In this document: piece by piece, positions 7,724 to 16,415 of the stretch
Layout of the letters: each line of letters begins with the position of its first letter
Numbering within the stretch: the first letter of the stretch is position 1
From: Streptantibioticus parmotrematis
GTDB taxonomy: Bacteria > Actinomycetota > Actinomycetes > Streptomycetales > Streptomycetaceae
Direction of reading: 5' to 3'
Assembly (NCBI RefSeq): GCF_019890615.1
Contig: NZ_JAINVZ010000012.1
Span: 1-64,000, forward strand
Length of the DNA stretch: 64,000 nt
The notes under the pieces: model-generated
Told to the model about the DNA's origin: nothing
Database searches by the model: none
The model's input: the letters and a program-made list of their open reading frames with translations, nothing else
Program-made: the position numbers and the translations under genes

Positions 7724-8494
7724 TCAGTACGCGAGGCGGTTCTCGTCCGGCTCCCGGGTGCCCGCCGCCACCAGGCTGTCGACGACGACCTCGATCCTCG
7801 GCAGCCATGGCGCGGAGCCGCCCGGCCCCGGCTGCGGGGCGCGCTCCCAGCCGACGCCGCCGGAGGCGATCCGCGACGGCGGCAGCACCAGGTAGCCGCC
7901 GCGTCCGTGGTACCGCAGCGAGGAGGGCACCCACTCGTGCCGGTCGAGCAGCTCGCCCAACTCCGCCAGCTCATAAGGCGCGACGAGCAGCGCGCAGCGG
8001 GTGGGCGTGGCGACGACCGGGCCGAGCCGCACCCCCATCCGCTCCAGGGCGCGCAGCGCGCGGACCCCGGCGGTGGCGGGCAGGCTGACCGCGGAGACCG
8101 TCCCACCGGTGGCCAGCAGTACGGGCGCGTCGGGCCGGCGGGTCCACCACCACTCGACCATCCGGGCGTCCGTGGTGGCCGCCAGCAGCCCCGGGTCGTG
8201 CGGGTGCGCGCCGGGGACCGCGCAGTCAGGGTGCGGGCAGGCGCAGACGTGCGCGGGCGGGCCGTCGCCCGGCGCGTCCGGCGTCGCGTCCTCCTCGGGC
8301 GGATAGGCGGCCGTGCGCTCGCGCTCCGCGCCGCGTGCGCCGAGGGCCTCCGCGCGCCGGTCGAGCCCCACCCCCGGCAGTACCGGCCACTGCCACCGCG
8401 TGGCGCACAGCAGCGCCGTGTCCAGCGGCTGCGACCCCTTCTGCCGCCTGGACCCCATGAACCACCTGCGTCGCCTTCCGAGGATCTCGCGCAT
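7724..8494 (-). CDS. Bifunctional primase/polymerase-like protein (prim-pol N-terminal domain)
   Basis: This 256-aa protein resembles the short actinobacterial prim-pol N-terminal domain proteins usually annotated as bifunctional DNA primase/polymerase. Visible features are the zinc-like cluster CACPHPDCAVPGAHPHDP and WWWTRRPDAPVLLATG, followed by a glycine-rich segment, YHGRGGYLVLPPS, that matches the conserved end of the domain. No helicase domain is present, so it is not a full plasmid-type primase, and its activity is doubtful. ATG at 8494 (MREILGRRRRW) is the annotated start. Confidence 0.8.
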   Translation of the reverse strand: MREILGRRRRWFMGSRRQKGSQPLDTALLCATRWQWPVLPGVGLDRRAEALGARGAERERTAAYPPEEDATPDAPGDGPPAHVCACPHPDCAVPGAHPHDPGLLAATTDARMVEWWWTRRPDAPVLLATGGTVSAVSLPATAGVRALRALERMGVRLGPVVATPTRCALLVAPYELAELGELLDRHEWVPSSLRYHGRGGYLVLPPSRIASGGVGWERAPQPGPGGSAPWLPRIEVVVDSLVAAGTREPDENRLAY

Positions 8495-9279
8495 CAGCGC
8501 TCGTTCCTTTCCGTGAACGCTTGGATCTGCCCGTTACCGCTAACCAGTACCGCGACCAACCAGTACCGCGACTCCCCCATGAGGGCAGCACACCGCCGTG
8601 CAAGGCAGCGCATCACGCCGTGGCCCGGGCGTGAAACGTGGCGGGGGGTGGCGCTCACATGGCTCTTGACTCTCAGTGGCGCTGGATCGTCCATGGTTCC
8701 GCAGGTGTAGCGGGCCCCGCCTCGCCGCCAGTGAACCGGCCGTCTTCGTGTAGGACGCGCGGGCCGGGCAACGGGTTCCTGCCACTTGGCCGCCGCTTCG
8801 GTTCCGCGGCGCAAGCCCGCCCGTACCGGCGCGGAATGCCCGCCGGTCCGGCCGGGGCGGCCGACCGGGGTGCCGGAACAAGGACCGGACCGGTCGGGTG
8901 GCCTCGCTGCCTGTCCCACCTCGTACGTACCCGCCGACGCGGATATGACGCGCTGTCGAATGCCCTCAGTCGACCGCGAATTGACGTCTGAGGAGGCTGT
9001 TTTCGGTCATCGTACGCCTGTTGGCGCCCAGATCGCCCCCGAGGCGCGTGGTGTGCGAGACACCCCTGTGGCTACCTGCGCAATCCTGGACATGTCCTCT
9101 TCCATGCGTGTACAAGGGAGGTATTGATAGCGGCGCAACATGACATGGGGGTTTGCGATGCTATTGACGGAAAAGGGCAGTTCGCCGACGACCCCGACCG
9201 GCGCCTTGAAATGCCGTGAAAACAGGAGAAATCCGGGCATCCCGTGTGGTGTGCGGATTCATCCGGGAAGTCCCCGCTC
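8495..9279. other. Long intergenic region
   Basis: About 785 bp separate the divergent prim-pol and phosphatase genes. A 15-bp sequence (AACCAGTACCGCGAC) occurs in tandem at 8542-8556 and 8558-8572, close to the prim-pol start and possibly an operator. A short frame from a TTG at 9124 (GGGAGG at 9116-9121) encodes 31 residues and is in frame with the phosphatase, with a TGA stop at 9217-9219. No other credible gene was found. Confidence 0.6.
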
Positions 9280-10827
9280 ATGACCGCGGCCCGCCTTCCG
9301 AAAGTGGCCGGAATCGACCAGGCCATTAGCGATGTCGCAGACACTGACGCGCGTGCGAAGGCGCAGCGGCCCGATCACGAGGCCGGTTCCCCGGCCGACC
9401 CCGTCCCCGCACCGCCCCCCTCCGCCGCGACGGCCAGCGGAACCGTCCTGGTCACCCGCACCGTGCCGGCCCCGGGCGGCAGTGCCGGGGCGCTCGACGA
9501 CTTCGCGGAGATCGTCCGCCCGTTCGAGCAACTCGCCGTGATCCAGGACCGGCTGGCGTCCTGGGTCTCCGACCTCACCACCCTGCACGAACTGACCGAG
9601 CGGCTCACCGCGACCACCACCCTCGACGCCGCACTGCACGAACTGCTGCGCACCGGCGCGAGCCTGGTGGGCGCCCGCCGCGGCCTCGTCGTGCTCCACC
9701 CCTCCGACGGGCTCGGCCCGCGCACCTCGCTCGGATTCGGCCTGCTCCGTTCCGACCTCGGCACCATCGAGACCGTGCCGCCCGACTCCGCCGTCCACGG
9801 GCACCTGCTGGACAGCGCGGCCGACGACGCGCCCGACGAGATGATCCACCCGGACCTCGCCGACGAGCAGGGGCTCGACGCGCGCCACCGCGAGGTCGCC
9901 GCGCAGCTCGGCTTCGCCGCCAGCTACGGACTGCGGCTGGCCACCGCCTCCGCGCGCCTCGGCGCGGTCGTCTGGCTCTACGACGAGCCCGCCCGGCCCA
10001 CCGACCGCCAACGCCACCTGGTGGGCCTGTACGTGCGGTACGCAGCCGAGCACATCGCCCGCCGGCTCGACCTGGCCAGGGCGCTGTCCACGGTCGCCGT
10101 CCTGCGCGAGGAACTGCTGCCCAGCAGGCTGCCCCGGGTGCCCGGAGTGCGGATGGCGGTGCGGCACCGCACGTCCGCGCACGGCGGCGGCGACTGGTAC
10201 GACGCGCTGCCGCTGCCCGAGGCGGCGCTCGGGCTGTCGGTCGGCAGCGTGACCGGCTCCGGGCCGAGCGCGATCGCCGCGATGGGCCGACTGCGCGCGT
10301 CACTGCGGGCGTACGCGGTGATGGAGGGCGAGGACCCGGTCGCCGTGCTGTCCGACCTCGAACTGCTCCTGCGCGTCACCGAACCGGCCCGGAGCGCCAC
10401 CGCGCTGTTCGCCTACGTCGAACCGGCCGCCCGCAGGCTGCTGCTGGCCGGAGCCGGGCACTGCCCCCCGCTGGTGGTCGGCGAGCGGCGGGCGGAGTAC
10501 GTGGAGACCACGCTGTCCGCGCCGCTGGGGATGCTCAGCTGCTGGGAGGCGCCCAGCGTGGAGTTCACCGCGGCCCGTGGCGAAACCGTCCTGCTCTACA
10601 CCGACGGGCTGCTGCACCGCACCGGCGAACCGGTCGACCGGGCCTTCGCGATGCTGCACGCCGCCGCGGCCAACGCCCCGCGCTCCGCGCTGGAGGACCC
10701 CGAACTCCTCGTCGACCACGTGCTGCGCGCCTGCCTGCCGCCGCGCGACGACGCGGATGCCCGCGATCCGCTGGGCGGTGCCACGGGCGAGGACGACGTG
10801 GTGCTGCTGGCGGCGCGGTTCGACTGA
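9280..10827 (+). CDS. PP2C/SpoIIE-like protein with GAF-like sensor region
   Basis: This 515-aa protein combines a GAF-like region (about residues 90-255) with a C-terminal PP2C/SpoIIE domain of the kind that dephosphorylates anti-anti-sigma factors. Kept motifs are GGGDWYDALPL, LYTDGLLHR and GEDDVVLLAARF. The metal-binding Asp of the usual GDVxGHG motif is replaced: the protein reads SVGSVTGSGPSA, so catalysis may be impaired. The ATG at 9280 is chosen; the GTG at 9244 is an alternative with no better ribosome site. Two RsbW-type genes elsewhere in the window are possible network partners. Confidence 0.82.
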   Translation: MTAARLPKVAGIDQAISDVADTDARAKAQRPDHEAGSPADPVPAPPPSAATASGTVLVTRTVPAPGGSAGALDDFAEIVRPFEQLAVIQDRLASWVSDLTTLHELTERLTATTTLDAALHELLRTGASLVGARRGLVVLHPSDGLGPRTSLGFGLLRSDLGTIETVPPDSAVHGHLLDSAADDAPDEMIHPDLADEQGLDARHREVAAQLGFAASYGLRLATASARLGAVVWLYDEPARPTDRQRHLVGLYVRYAAEHIARRLDLARALSTVAVLREELLPSRLPRVPGVRMAVRHRTSAHGGGDWYDALPLPEAALGLSVGSVTGSGPSAIAAMGRLRASLRAYAVMEGEDPVAVLSDLELLLRVTEPARSATALFAYVEPAARRLLLAGAGHCPPLVVGERRAEYVETTLSAPLGMLSCWEAPSVEFTAARGETVLLYTDGLLHRTGEPVDRAFAMLHAAAANAPRSALEDPELLVDHVLRACLPPRDDADARDPLGGATGEDDVVLLAARFD

Positions 10828-10903
10828 GCCCGGCCGCACAAGAACTCAGGGCGCCGCCGCCCCCGAGCCTTGTCGTCCCTGGTGGGAAGCGGTTTCCGGA
10901 GAG

Positions 10904-10912
10904 TTATCCACA
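10904..10912 (+). promoter_or_regulatory. Isolated DnaA-box-like site
   Basis: TTATCCACA, a good match to the DnaA box, lies in the 149-bp gap before the aminopeptidase gene. One site alone may be coincidental. Confidence 0.4.
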
Positions 10913-10976
10913 GGGCCGGCAAGGGGCTTCTCGTACGCGCTTACGATGGGGGCGTCTAGTGCGAGGAGGCATTGAC

Positions 10977-12440
10977 GTGGCTGAGGACCGAGCCCAGGAG
11001 ACTCCGGAGACCCCGGAGGGCGACGAGCCCATCAAGCAGCGCAAGAACGGCCTGTACCCGGCCGTCTCCGACGAGCTGGCGGCTTCGATGAAGTCGGGCT
11101 GGGCGGACACCGAGCAGCGCGACCTGGAGCCGATCGCCCAGGCGCCGCACACCGCGCGTCGGCGCGCCGCGCTGTCCGCGCGGTTCCCGGGCGAGCGGCT
11201 GGTGATCCCGGCGGGCAACCTGCGGACCCGGTCCAACGACACCGAGTACCCCTTCCGCGCCTCGTCGGAGTACGTGCACCTGACCGGTGACCAGACCCAC
11301 GACGCCGTGCTGGTGCTGGAGCCGACCACGACCGGCCATGACGCGACCGCCTACCTGCTGCCGCGTTCCGACCGGGAGAACGGCGAGTTCTGGCTCGACG
11401 GCCAGGGCGAGCTGTGGGTCGGCCGCCGCCACAGCCTGGCCGAGGGCGCGCAGCTGCTCGGCATCCGCTGCGAGGACGTGCGCACCCTTCCTGAGCGGCT
11501 CGCCGCCGCCACCGGTCCCGTCCGCGTCGTACGCGGCCAGGACGAGGGCATCGAGGCGGCGCTGACCGACAAGGTCACCGCCGAGCGCGACGAGGAATTC
11601 AAGACCTTCCTGAGCGAACTGCGCCTGGTCAAGGACGAGTGGGAGCTCGGCGAGCTGCGACACGCGGTGGACTCCACCGTTCGCGGCTTCGAGGACGTGG
11701 TGAAGGTCCTGGACCGCGCCGAGGCCACCTCCGAGCGGTACATCGAGGGCACCTTCTTCCTGCGCGCCCGCGTCGAGGGCAACGACGTCGGCTACGGCAG
11801 CATCTGCGCCGCCGGCCCGCACGCCACCACGCTGCACTGGGTGCGCAACGACGGCCCGGTGCGCTCCGGCGACCTCCTCCTGCTGGACGCGGGCGTGGAG
11901 ACCACCTCCCTCTACACCGCCGACGTCACCCGGACGCTGCCGATTTCCGGCACGTACACCGACCTCCAGCGCACGATCTACGACGCGGTGTACGAGGCGC
12001 AGGAGGCCGGCATCGCCGCCGTGCGCCCCGGCGCGAAGTACCGCGACTTCCACGACGCCGCGCAGCGCGTGCTCGCCACCCGCCTGGTCGAGTGGGGCCT
12101 CGTCGAGGGCCCGGTCGAGCGTGTCCTGGAACTCGGCCTCCAGCGCCGCTGGACCCTGCACGGCACCGGCCACATGCTCGGCCTCGACGTCCACGACTGC
12201 GCCCGGGCGCGCACCGAGTCGTACGTGGACGGCACCCTGGAGCCGGGCATGGTGCTCACCGTCGAGCCGGGGCTGTACTTCCAGGCCGACGACCTGACCG
12301 TCCCGGCCGAGTACCGCGGCATAGGCGTCCGGATCGAGGACGACATCCTGGTGACGGAGGACGGCAACCGCAATCTGTCCGCCGCCCTGCCCCGCCGCTC
12401 CGCGGACGTCGAGGCCTGGATGCGCGACCTGCGCGCCTGA
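10977..12440 (+). CDS. Xaa-Pro aminopeptidase (M24B family)
   Basis: This 487-aa creatinase-fold metallopeptidase removes N-terminal residues preceding proline. An N-terminal aminopeptidase P domain (to about residue 210) precedes the pita-bread catalytic domain. The five metal ligands are visible: Asp in LLDAGVE, Asp in TADVTRTLP, His in GTGHMLGLDVHD, Glu in TVEPGLYF and Glu in RIEDDILV. I chose the GTG at 10977 (VAEDRAQE) because GAGGAGG precedes it. It is monocistronic with a hairpin after it. Confidence 0.93.
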   Translation: MAEDRAQETPETPEGDEPIKQRKNGLYPAVSDELAASMKSGWADTEQRDLEPIAQAPHTARRRAALSARFPGERLVIPAGNLRTRSNDTEYPFRASSEYVHLTGDQTHDAVLVLEPTTTGHDATAYLLPRSDRENGEFWLDGQGELWVGRRHSLAEGAQLLGIRCEDVRTLPERLAAATGPVRVVRGQDEGIEAALTDKVTAERDEEFKTFLSELRLVKDEWELGELRHAVDSTVRGFEDVVKVLDRAEATSERYIEGTFFLRARVEGNDVGYGSICAAGPHATTLHWVRNDGPVRSGDLLLLDAGVETTSLYTADVTRTLPISGTYTDLQRTIYDAVYEAQEAGIAAVRPGAKYRDFHDAAQRVLATRLVEWGLVEGPVERVLELGLQRRWTLHGTGHMLGLDVHDCARARTESYVDGTLEPGMVLTVEPGLYFQADDLTVPAEYRGIGVRIEDDILVTEDGNRNLSAALPRRSADVEAWMRDLRA

Positions 12441-12463
12441 TCCCCGGGCCCCCGCGCAACGGG

Positions 12464-12500
12464 CCGGACCGCCGCCGCCTTCGGGCATCGCGCGGTCCGG
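12464..12500 (+). terminator. Terminator after the aminopeptidase gene
   Basis: A 9-bp stem, CCGGACCGC paired with GCGGTCCGG, encloses a 19-nt loop 24 bp after the stop codon. Confidence 0.55.
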
Positions 12501-12509
12501 TCCGCCGCG

Positions 12510-12600
12510 CGTCAGGGCGCCTCGGCCGGACGGCGGAACGTCTTCGTCAGAACGCCTCGACCGGGCGGCGGAACGTCCTCGGCCCCGCGCGTCAGGACGC
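12510..12600. repeat. Degenerate direct repeats at the 3' end of the RsbW-like gene
   Basis: A unit like CGCCTCGACCGGGCGGCGG followed by AACGTC occurs twice in full, each preceded by a GTCAG-type heptamer. A further partial copy overlaps the stop codon of the RsbW-like gene. Duplicated 3' ends of this kind recur several times in this window. Confidence 0.5.
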
Positions 12601-13038
12601 CTTCAGCAGCGCCCCGTCGCGCCACTTGAGCACCTTGTCGAAGCTCACGACCGCGCCGCGGCCCGGGCGGTTCTGGAACTGCACGTGGTCCACGAGCGCC
12701 TCGATGAGGAACATCCCCCGGCCGTGCTCGGCCTGCTGGGGCCTGCTGGGCAGCGCCCGCACCGGACGCCGCTCCAGGCTGGGGGTGAACCCCGGGCCGG
12801 AGTCGATCACCTCGATGCGGCAGCGGTCGCCCTCGATGTGCGCGGTGACGCGGTAGTCGCCGCCGCTCGTCCCCGCGTGCTCGACGGCGTTGGCGCAGGC
12901 CTCGGACAGGGCGACGCACAGGTCGTAGGAGATGTCGGGGTCGACGCCCGCGGTCTCCATGGTGCCCAGCAGCAGTCGGCGGGCGAGCGGCACGCTCGCG
13001 GCCTCGCGCCGCAAGTGCAGAGACCACCAGATGCTCAT
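12592..13038 (-). CDS. RsbW/SpoIIAB-like ATP-binding protein
   Basis: This 148-aa HATPase_c_2 protein consists almost entirely of the GHKL fold. The N box is SEACANAVEHAG, G1 is VIDSGPGF and G2 is HGRGMFLIEALVDHV. Length and layout match anti-sigma factor serine kinases. No sigma factor gene adjoins it. The ATG at 13038 has a weak ribosome site. It is convergent with the aminopeptidase gene. Confidence 0.88.
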   Translation of the reverse strand: MSIWWSLHLRREAASVPLARRLLLGTMETAGVDPDISYDLCVALSEACANAVEHAGTSGGDYRVTAHIEGDRCRIEVIDSGPGFTPSLERRPVRALPSRPQQAEHGRGMFLIEALVDHVQFQNRPGRGAVVSFDKVLKWRDGALLKAS

Positions 13039-13229
13039 GCTCCAGCCTCCCGAGCCCAGCTCGACATACGGTTACGTATTGCCGCGAAGGCCACCCGGTA
13101 AGCGTGGTGTTGACGGGATGCCGCTCATTCGGCGGATGCGTGGGCCCGGCGTACGGGAGTAAAGGGACACCGCACGCGCACCCGCGCGAGCCGGGCACCC
13201 TGCCGTAAGGGGGCCTGGGGGCGGGTGGG

Positions 13230-14072
13230 ATGATGACGCCCGCCATGTCTGCCCCCTCGCGCGCCGCCGCCGATCTGCGACTGATGAGGGCCGCGGTGTT
13301 CGCCGCGGTCTGCGTCACGCTGTCCGCGGCCGGGCACGCGATGGCCTCCGGCGGGCCGATACCGCTGTGGACCCTGCTGGCCGGCTGGGCCGCGGTGTTC
13401 GCCGTGGCCGCCTCGCTGGCCGGGCGGGAACGCTCGCTGCCCGGGATCGCGGCACTGCTGCTCGTCGGCGAACTGGCGTTGCACCTGCTCTTCAGCGCCG
13501 GCCAATGGTGCGCCGCGAGCGCGTCGAACGCGGTCGGCACGGGCGGGGGCCAGTCGCAGCGGGTGATGGCGCTGGCCGCCCGGCTGGTCTGCCACGCGCA
13601 GGGGCTGCGCCTGACGCCCGATGACGCGGAGCGGCTGCTGCGGCAGGCCGGGATCGACCCGTCGTCGGCGCTCCCCTCACCCCCGGCCATGCCCGGTATG
13701 CCGTGGATGTCCATGGCGCCCGGAGGTTCGGGCGCGCACGCGGCGTGCGGGATGTGGACGCCGTCGATGCTGCTGGGCCACCTCGCCGCCGCGGTCATAG
13801 CCGGCTGGGTGCTGCGGCGCGGTGAGGCCGCGTTGTGGCGCCTGGTGCGGCTGGCCGCCTCCGGTGCCGCCGGTGCGCGGGCCGTGCTGCCGCGGCTGCG
13901 CGACGCGTTCGCCGCCGCGGCCGCGCTGGCCGCGCTGCTGGCGGGCCTGTTCGCCGAACGCCGCGCCGCTCGCGTCCGCGCCGCGGGGGAGACCCCGCGC
14001 CGCCCGCGTTCCGCGGCGCTCCAGCACACGGTGATCCGGCGCGGACCACCCGCCATGGCCCTCGCGGCCTGA
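13230..14072 (+). CDS. Integral membrane protein upstream of the copper genes
   Basis: This is a 280-aa protein with about four to five hydrophobic spans (AVFAAVCVTLSAAGHAMA, LLAGWAAVFAVAASLA, GIAALLLVGELALHLLF, LLGHLAAAVIAGWVL and AFAAAAALAALLAGLFA). The central loop is Met/Pro-rich with clusters such as PAMPGMPWMSMAPGGSGAHAA, plausible copper ligands. It lies directly upstream of the YcnI-Sco-PCuAC-CopCD genes, so a copper-related role is likely by context. ATG at 13230 or 13245 could be used. Confidence 0.75.
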   Translation: MMTPAMSAPSRAAADLRLMRAAVFAAVCVTLSAAGHAMASGGPIPLWTLLAGWAAVFAVAASLAGRERSLPGIAALLLVGELALHLLFSAGQWCAASASNAVGTGGGQSQRVMALAARLVCHAQGLRLTPDDAERLLRQAGIDPSSALPSPPAMPGMPWMSMAPGGSGAHAACGMWTPSMLLGHLAAAVIAGWVLRRGEAALWRLVRLAASGAAGARAVLPRLRDAFAAAAALAALLAGLFAERRAARVRAAGETPRRPRSAALQHTVIRRGPPAMALAA

Positions 14073-14211
14073 GCGCAGCCGCCCGCGGACCCGTACTCCA
14101 CCCGATCGGTGCGAGTGACGACGTACGTCCTGGGGACCGGCCGCCGCACTCGCCGCGCGCCTCGTGCCACCCAGGAAACCCGTCACCCACGACCCGTGGA
14201 GTCCGTTCCCC

Positions 14212-14958
14212 ATGAGCATTCCGCGCACCCGCGCGTTCAAGCGCCTCTCGGCCGTCGCCGCGGCCACCGGCGCGACCGTCCTGCTGGTCGCCGCCCCCGC
14301 GTTCGCCCACGTGACCGTCTCGCCGACGACCGCGCCCAAGGGCAGCTACAGCACCGTGGCGTTCAAGGTCCCGAACGAGGAGGACAACGCCGACACCACC
14401 AAGCTCCAGGTGTTCTTCCCCGCGGACGAGCCGCTGGCCTCGGTGGAGGTCCAGCCGGTGCCGGGCTGGACGGCGACGGTCACCAAGACCAAGCTGGCCA
14501 AGCCGATCACCACCGACGACGGGCAGGTCACCGAGGCGGTGTCGTCGATCACCTGGAGCGGCGGCGCGATCAAGCCGGGCGAGTTCCAGCAGTTCCCGGT
14601 CGCTCTCGGGCCGCTGCCGACGAACACCGGCAAGCTCACCTTCAAGGCGTTGCAGACCTACGGCACCGACCAGGTCGTGCGCTGGATCGACATCCCGCAG
14701 GCGGGCCAGGCGGAACCGGCCCACCCCGCGCCGACGCTGACCCTGACCGCCGCCGGATCCGACGCGGCCGCCACCGCGCCGGCCGCGCAGACCACCGCCG
14801 CCAAGCAGGGCTCCGGCTCCGGCGGCAGCGACGACACCGCCCGGACACTGGCCGTCGTGGGCATCGTGCTCGGTGCGGCGGGCGTCGGCTACGGGGTCTT
14901 CGCCGGTCGACGACGCGGCGGCGCGGGCCCGGACTCCGGCGCCGGGACCACCGCCTGA
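14212..14958 (+). CDS. YcnI-like copper-binding membrane protein (DUF1775)
   Basis: This 248-aa exported protein has a signal peptide ending AAPAFA, so the mature chain begins with His (HVTVSP), the copper ligand of YcnI proteins. The DUF1775 domain follows (residues 28-180), then a Pro/Ala-rich linker and a C-terminal membrane anchor (TLAVVGIVLGAAGVGYGVFAGRRR). YcnI proteins bind Cu(II) outside the membrane and are usually encoded next to CopC/CopD. I chose the ATG at 14212 (MSIPRTRAFKR); the frame is open upstream but without a signal-like start. Confidence 0.92.
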   Translation: MSIPRTRAFKRLSAVAAATGATVLLVAAPAFAHVTVSPTTAPKGSYSTVAFKVPNEEDNADTTKLQVFFPADEPLASVEVQPVPGWTATVTKTKLAKPITTDDGQVTEAVSSITWSGGAIKPGEFQQFPVALGPLPTNTGKLTFKALQTYGTDQVVRWIDIPQAGQAEPAHPAPTLTLTAAGSDAAATAPAAQTTAAKQGSGSGGSDDTARTLAVVGIVLGAAGVGYGVFAGRRRGGAGPDSGAGTTA

Positions 14959-15131
14959 CCACGCCGCCGGACCGGGCGGTGCCGTCGTCGGACCCGATGG
15001 TCCCGTAGCGCCGCCCGACCCTCCGTCGGCCGAACCGGTCCGCGCGAGCCCCTCGCTCCGTACGGGGAGACCCGCCGTGCGACGCTCGCGCGGACCGGCC
15101 TCACGCAGCCTCCCACCTGGGGAAACACCTG

Positions 15132-15887
15132 ATGCTCTCTTCTTCCGCCTCCCGTAGGACCCGATCCGCCTCCCGCGAGGCCCGTTCCACCGCCCGTGGA
15201 TCCCGTTCCACCACTCGTGGATCCCGTTCCACCGCCCGTGCGCCGCGGCTCGTCGCCGGGGCGGCGCTGGTCGCCGCCGCCGCGTTCACGCTGACCGCGT
15301 GCGGCGGGTCGAACGACGCCGACCAGCCGGTGGCCCAGGTCTCGGCGTCCGCCACCTCGGCGGCCGTCAGCCTCGACCAGCCCTTCGCCAAGCCGAACCT
15401 GACGCTGACCGACTCCGACGGCAAGCCGTTCGACCTCGCCAAGGAGACCGCGGGCAAGCCGACGCTGCTCTACTTCGGCTACACCCACTGCCCCGACGTC
15501 TGCCCGACCACGATGTCCGACATCGCGGAGGCCAAGCGCAGCCTGCCCCAGGCCGAGCAGGCCGAGGTCCGGGTGGTGTTCGTGAGCACCGACCCGACCC
15601 GCGACACCCCGCAGCGCCTCAAGGCGTGGCTCGGCGCGCAGGATCCCAGCTTCATCGGGCTGACCGGCGACTTCTCCACCATCCAGGCCGCCGCCCGGAG
15701 CCTGGGCGTCGCGGTCGAGAAGCCGGTGAAGCAGAAGGACGGCAGCTACGCCGTCACGCACGGCGCGGAGGTCTTCGCCTTTTCCCCCAAGGACGGCAAG
15801 GCGCACTTCCTCTACACCTCCGGGGTCAGCGTCAGCGACTACGAGCAGGGCCTCAAGGCGCTGGTGAAGGGGGGTGTCCCGTCGTGA
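15132..15887 (+). CDS. Sco-family copper metallochaperone lipoprotein
   Basis: This 251-aa SCO1/SenC protein would deliver copper to cytochrome c oxidase and other cuproenzymes on the outer face of the membrane. The lipobox is LTAC with Cys57. The thioredoxin-fold copper site is CPDVC (Cys120 and Cys124) plus a His in AVTHGAE. The N-terminal region is abnormally long, with a repeated RSTARG motif caused by a 21-bp DNA tandem repeat at 15181-15240. Its TGA overlaps the GTG of the PCuAC gene, indicating translational coupling. In Streptomyces this gene and its neighbours support oxidase and radical copper oxidase maturation. Confidence 0.93.
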   Translation: MLSSSASRRTRSASREARSTARGSRSTTRGSRSTARAPRLVAGAALVAAAAFTLTACGGSNDADQPVAQVSASATSAAVSLDQPFAKPNLTLTDSDGKPFDLAKETAGKPTLLYFGYTHCPDVCPTTMSDIAEAKRSLPQAEQAEVRVVFVSTDPTRDTPQRLKAWLGAQDPSFIGLTGDFSTIQAAARSLGVAVEKPVKQKDGSYAVTHGAEVFAFSPKDGKAHFLYTSGVSVSDYEQGLKALVKGGVPS

Positions 15888-16411
15888 AGCAGCAGTCCGA
15901 GCGGCTTTCGCAGCAGTCCACGCCCGGCCGTCTCCCGCGACGCCTCCGCCCGAGGCCCGCGCTCGTCACCGCCGTCGCGGGCAGTGCCCTGTGCGCACTC
16001 GCGCTGAGCGCCTGCGGCGGGCCCGCCTCCGCCGACGCCGAGCCCAAGCTCGCCGTCAGTGGCGCCTACGTGCCCCAGCCACCGATGGCCGACATGGCGG
16101 CCGGCTACTTCACGGTGACCAACACCGGCGGACGCGCCGACGCGCTCACCTCCGTGACCAGCGACGCCGCGTCCAGCCTCACGCTGATGCGGACCACGTC
16201 GGACGGCGAGATGCAGGGCGTGAAGTCCCTGCCGATACCGGCGAACGGCAAGCTCACCCTCAGCACCGGCGGCAACCACCTGATGCTGATGGGCCTCAAG
16301 CGCAAGCCGACCGCGGGGCAGTCCGTCACCTTCGAACTGCACTTCGCCAAGTCCGCCCCGCTGTCGGTGCGCGTTCCCGTGGAGCCCGCGACGTACCAGC
16401 CGAAGGGCTGA
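15884..16411 (+). CDS. PCuAC-type periplasmic copper chaperone lipoprotein
   Basis: This is a 175-aa PCu(A)C protein (DUF461). The signal region ends in a lipobox LSAC with Cys44. The cupredoxin-like domain carries Met- and His-rich copper sites, including LTLMRTTSDGEMQGV and NHLMLMGL. It would pass Cu(I) to the Sco protein. The GTG at 15884 overlaps the preceding stop in a GTGA arrangement, and the next gene starts 4 bp after its stop, so the three are co-translated. The corresponding Streptomyces lividans protein is known as ECuC. Confidence 0.9.
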   Translation: MKQQSERLSQQSTPGRLPRRLRPRPALVTAVAGSALCALALSACGGPASADAEPKLAVSGAYVPQPPMADMAAGYFTVTNTGGRADALTSVTSDAASSLTLMRTTSDGEMQGVKSLPIPANGKLTLSTGGNHLMLMGLKRKPTAGQSVTFELHFAKSAPLSVRVPVEPATYQPKG

Positions 16412-16415
16412 GCCG

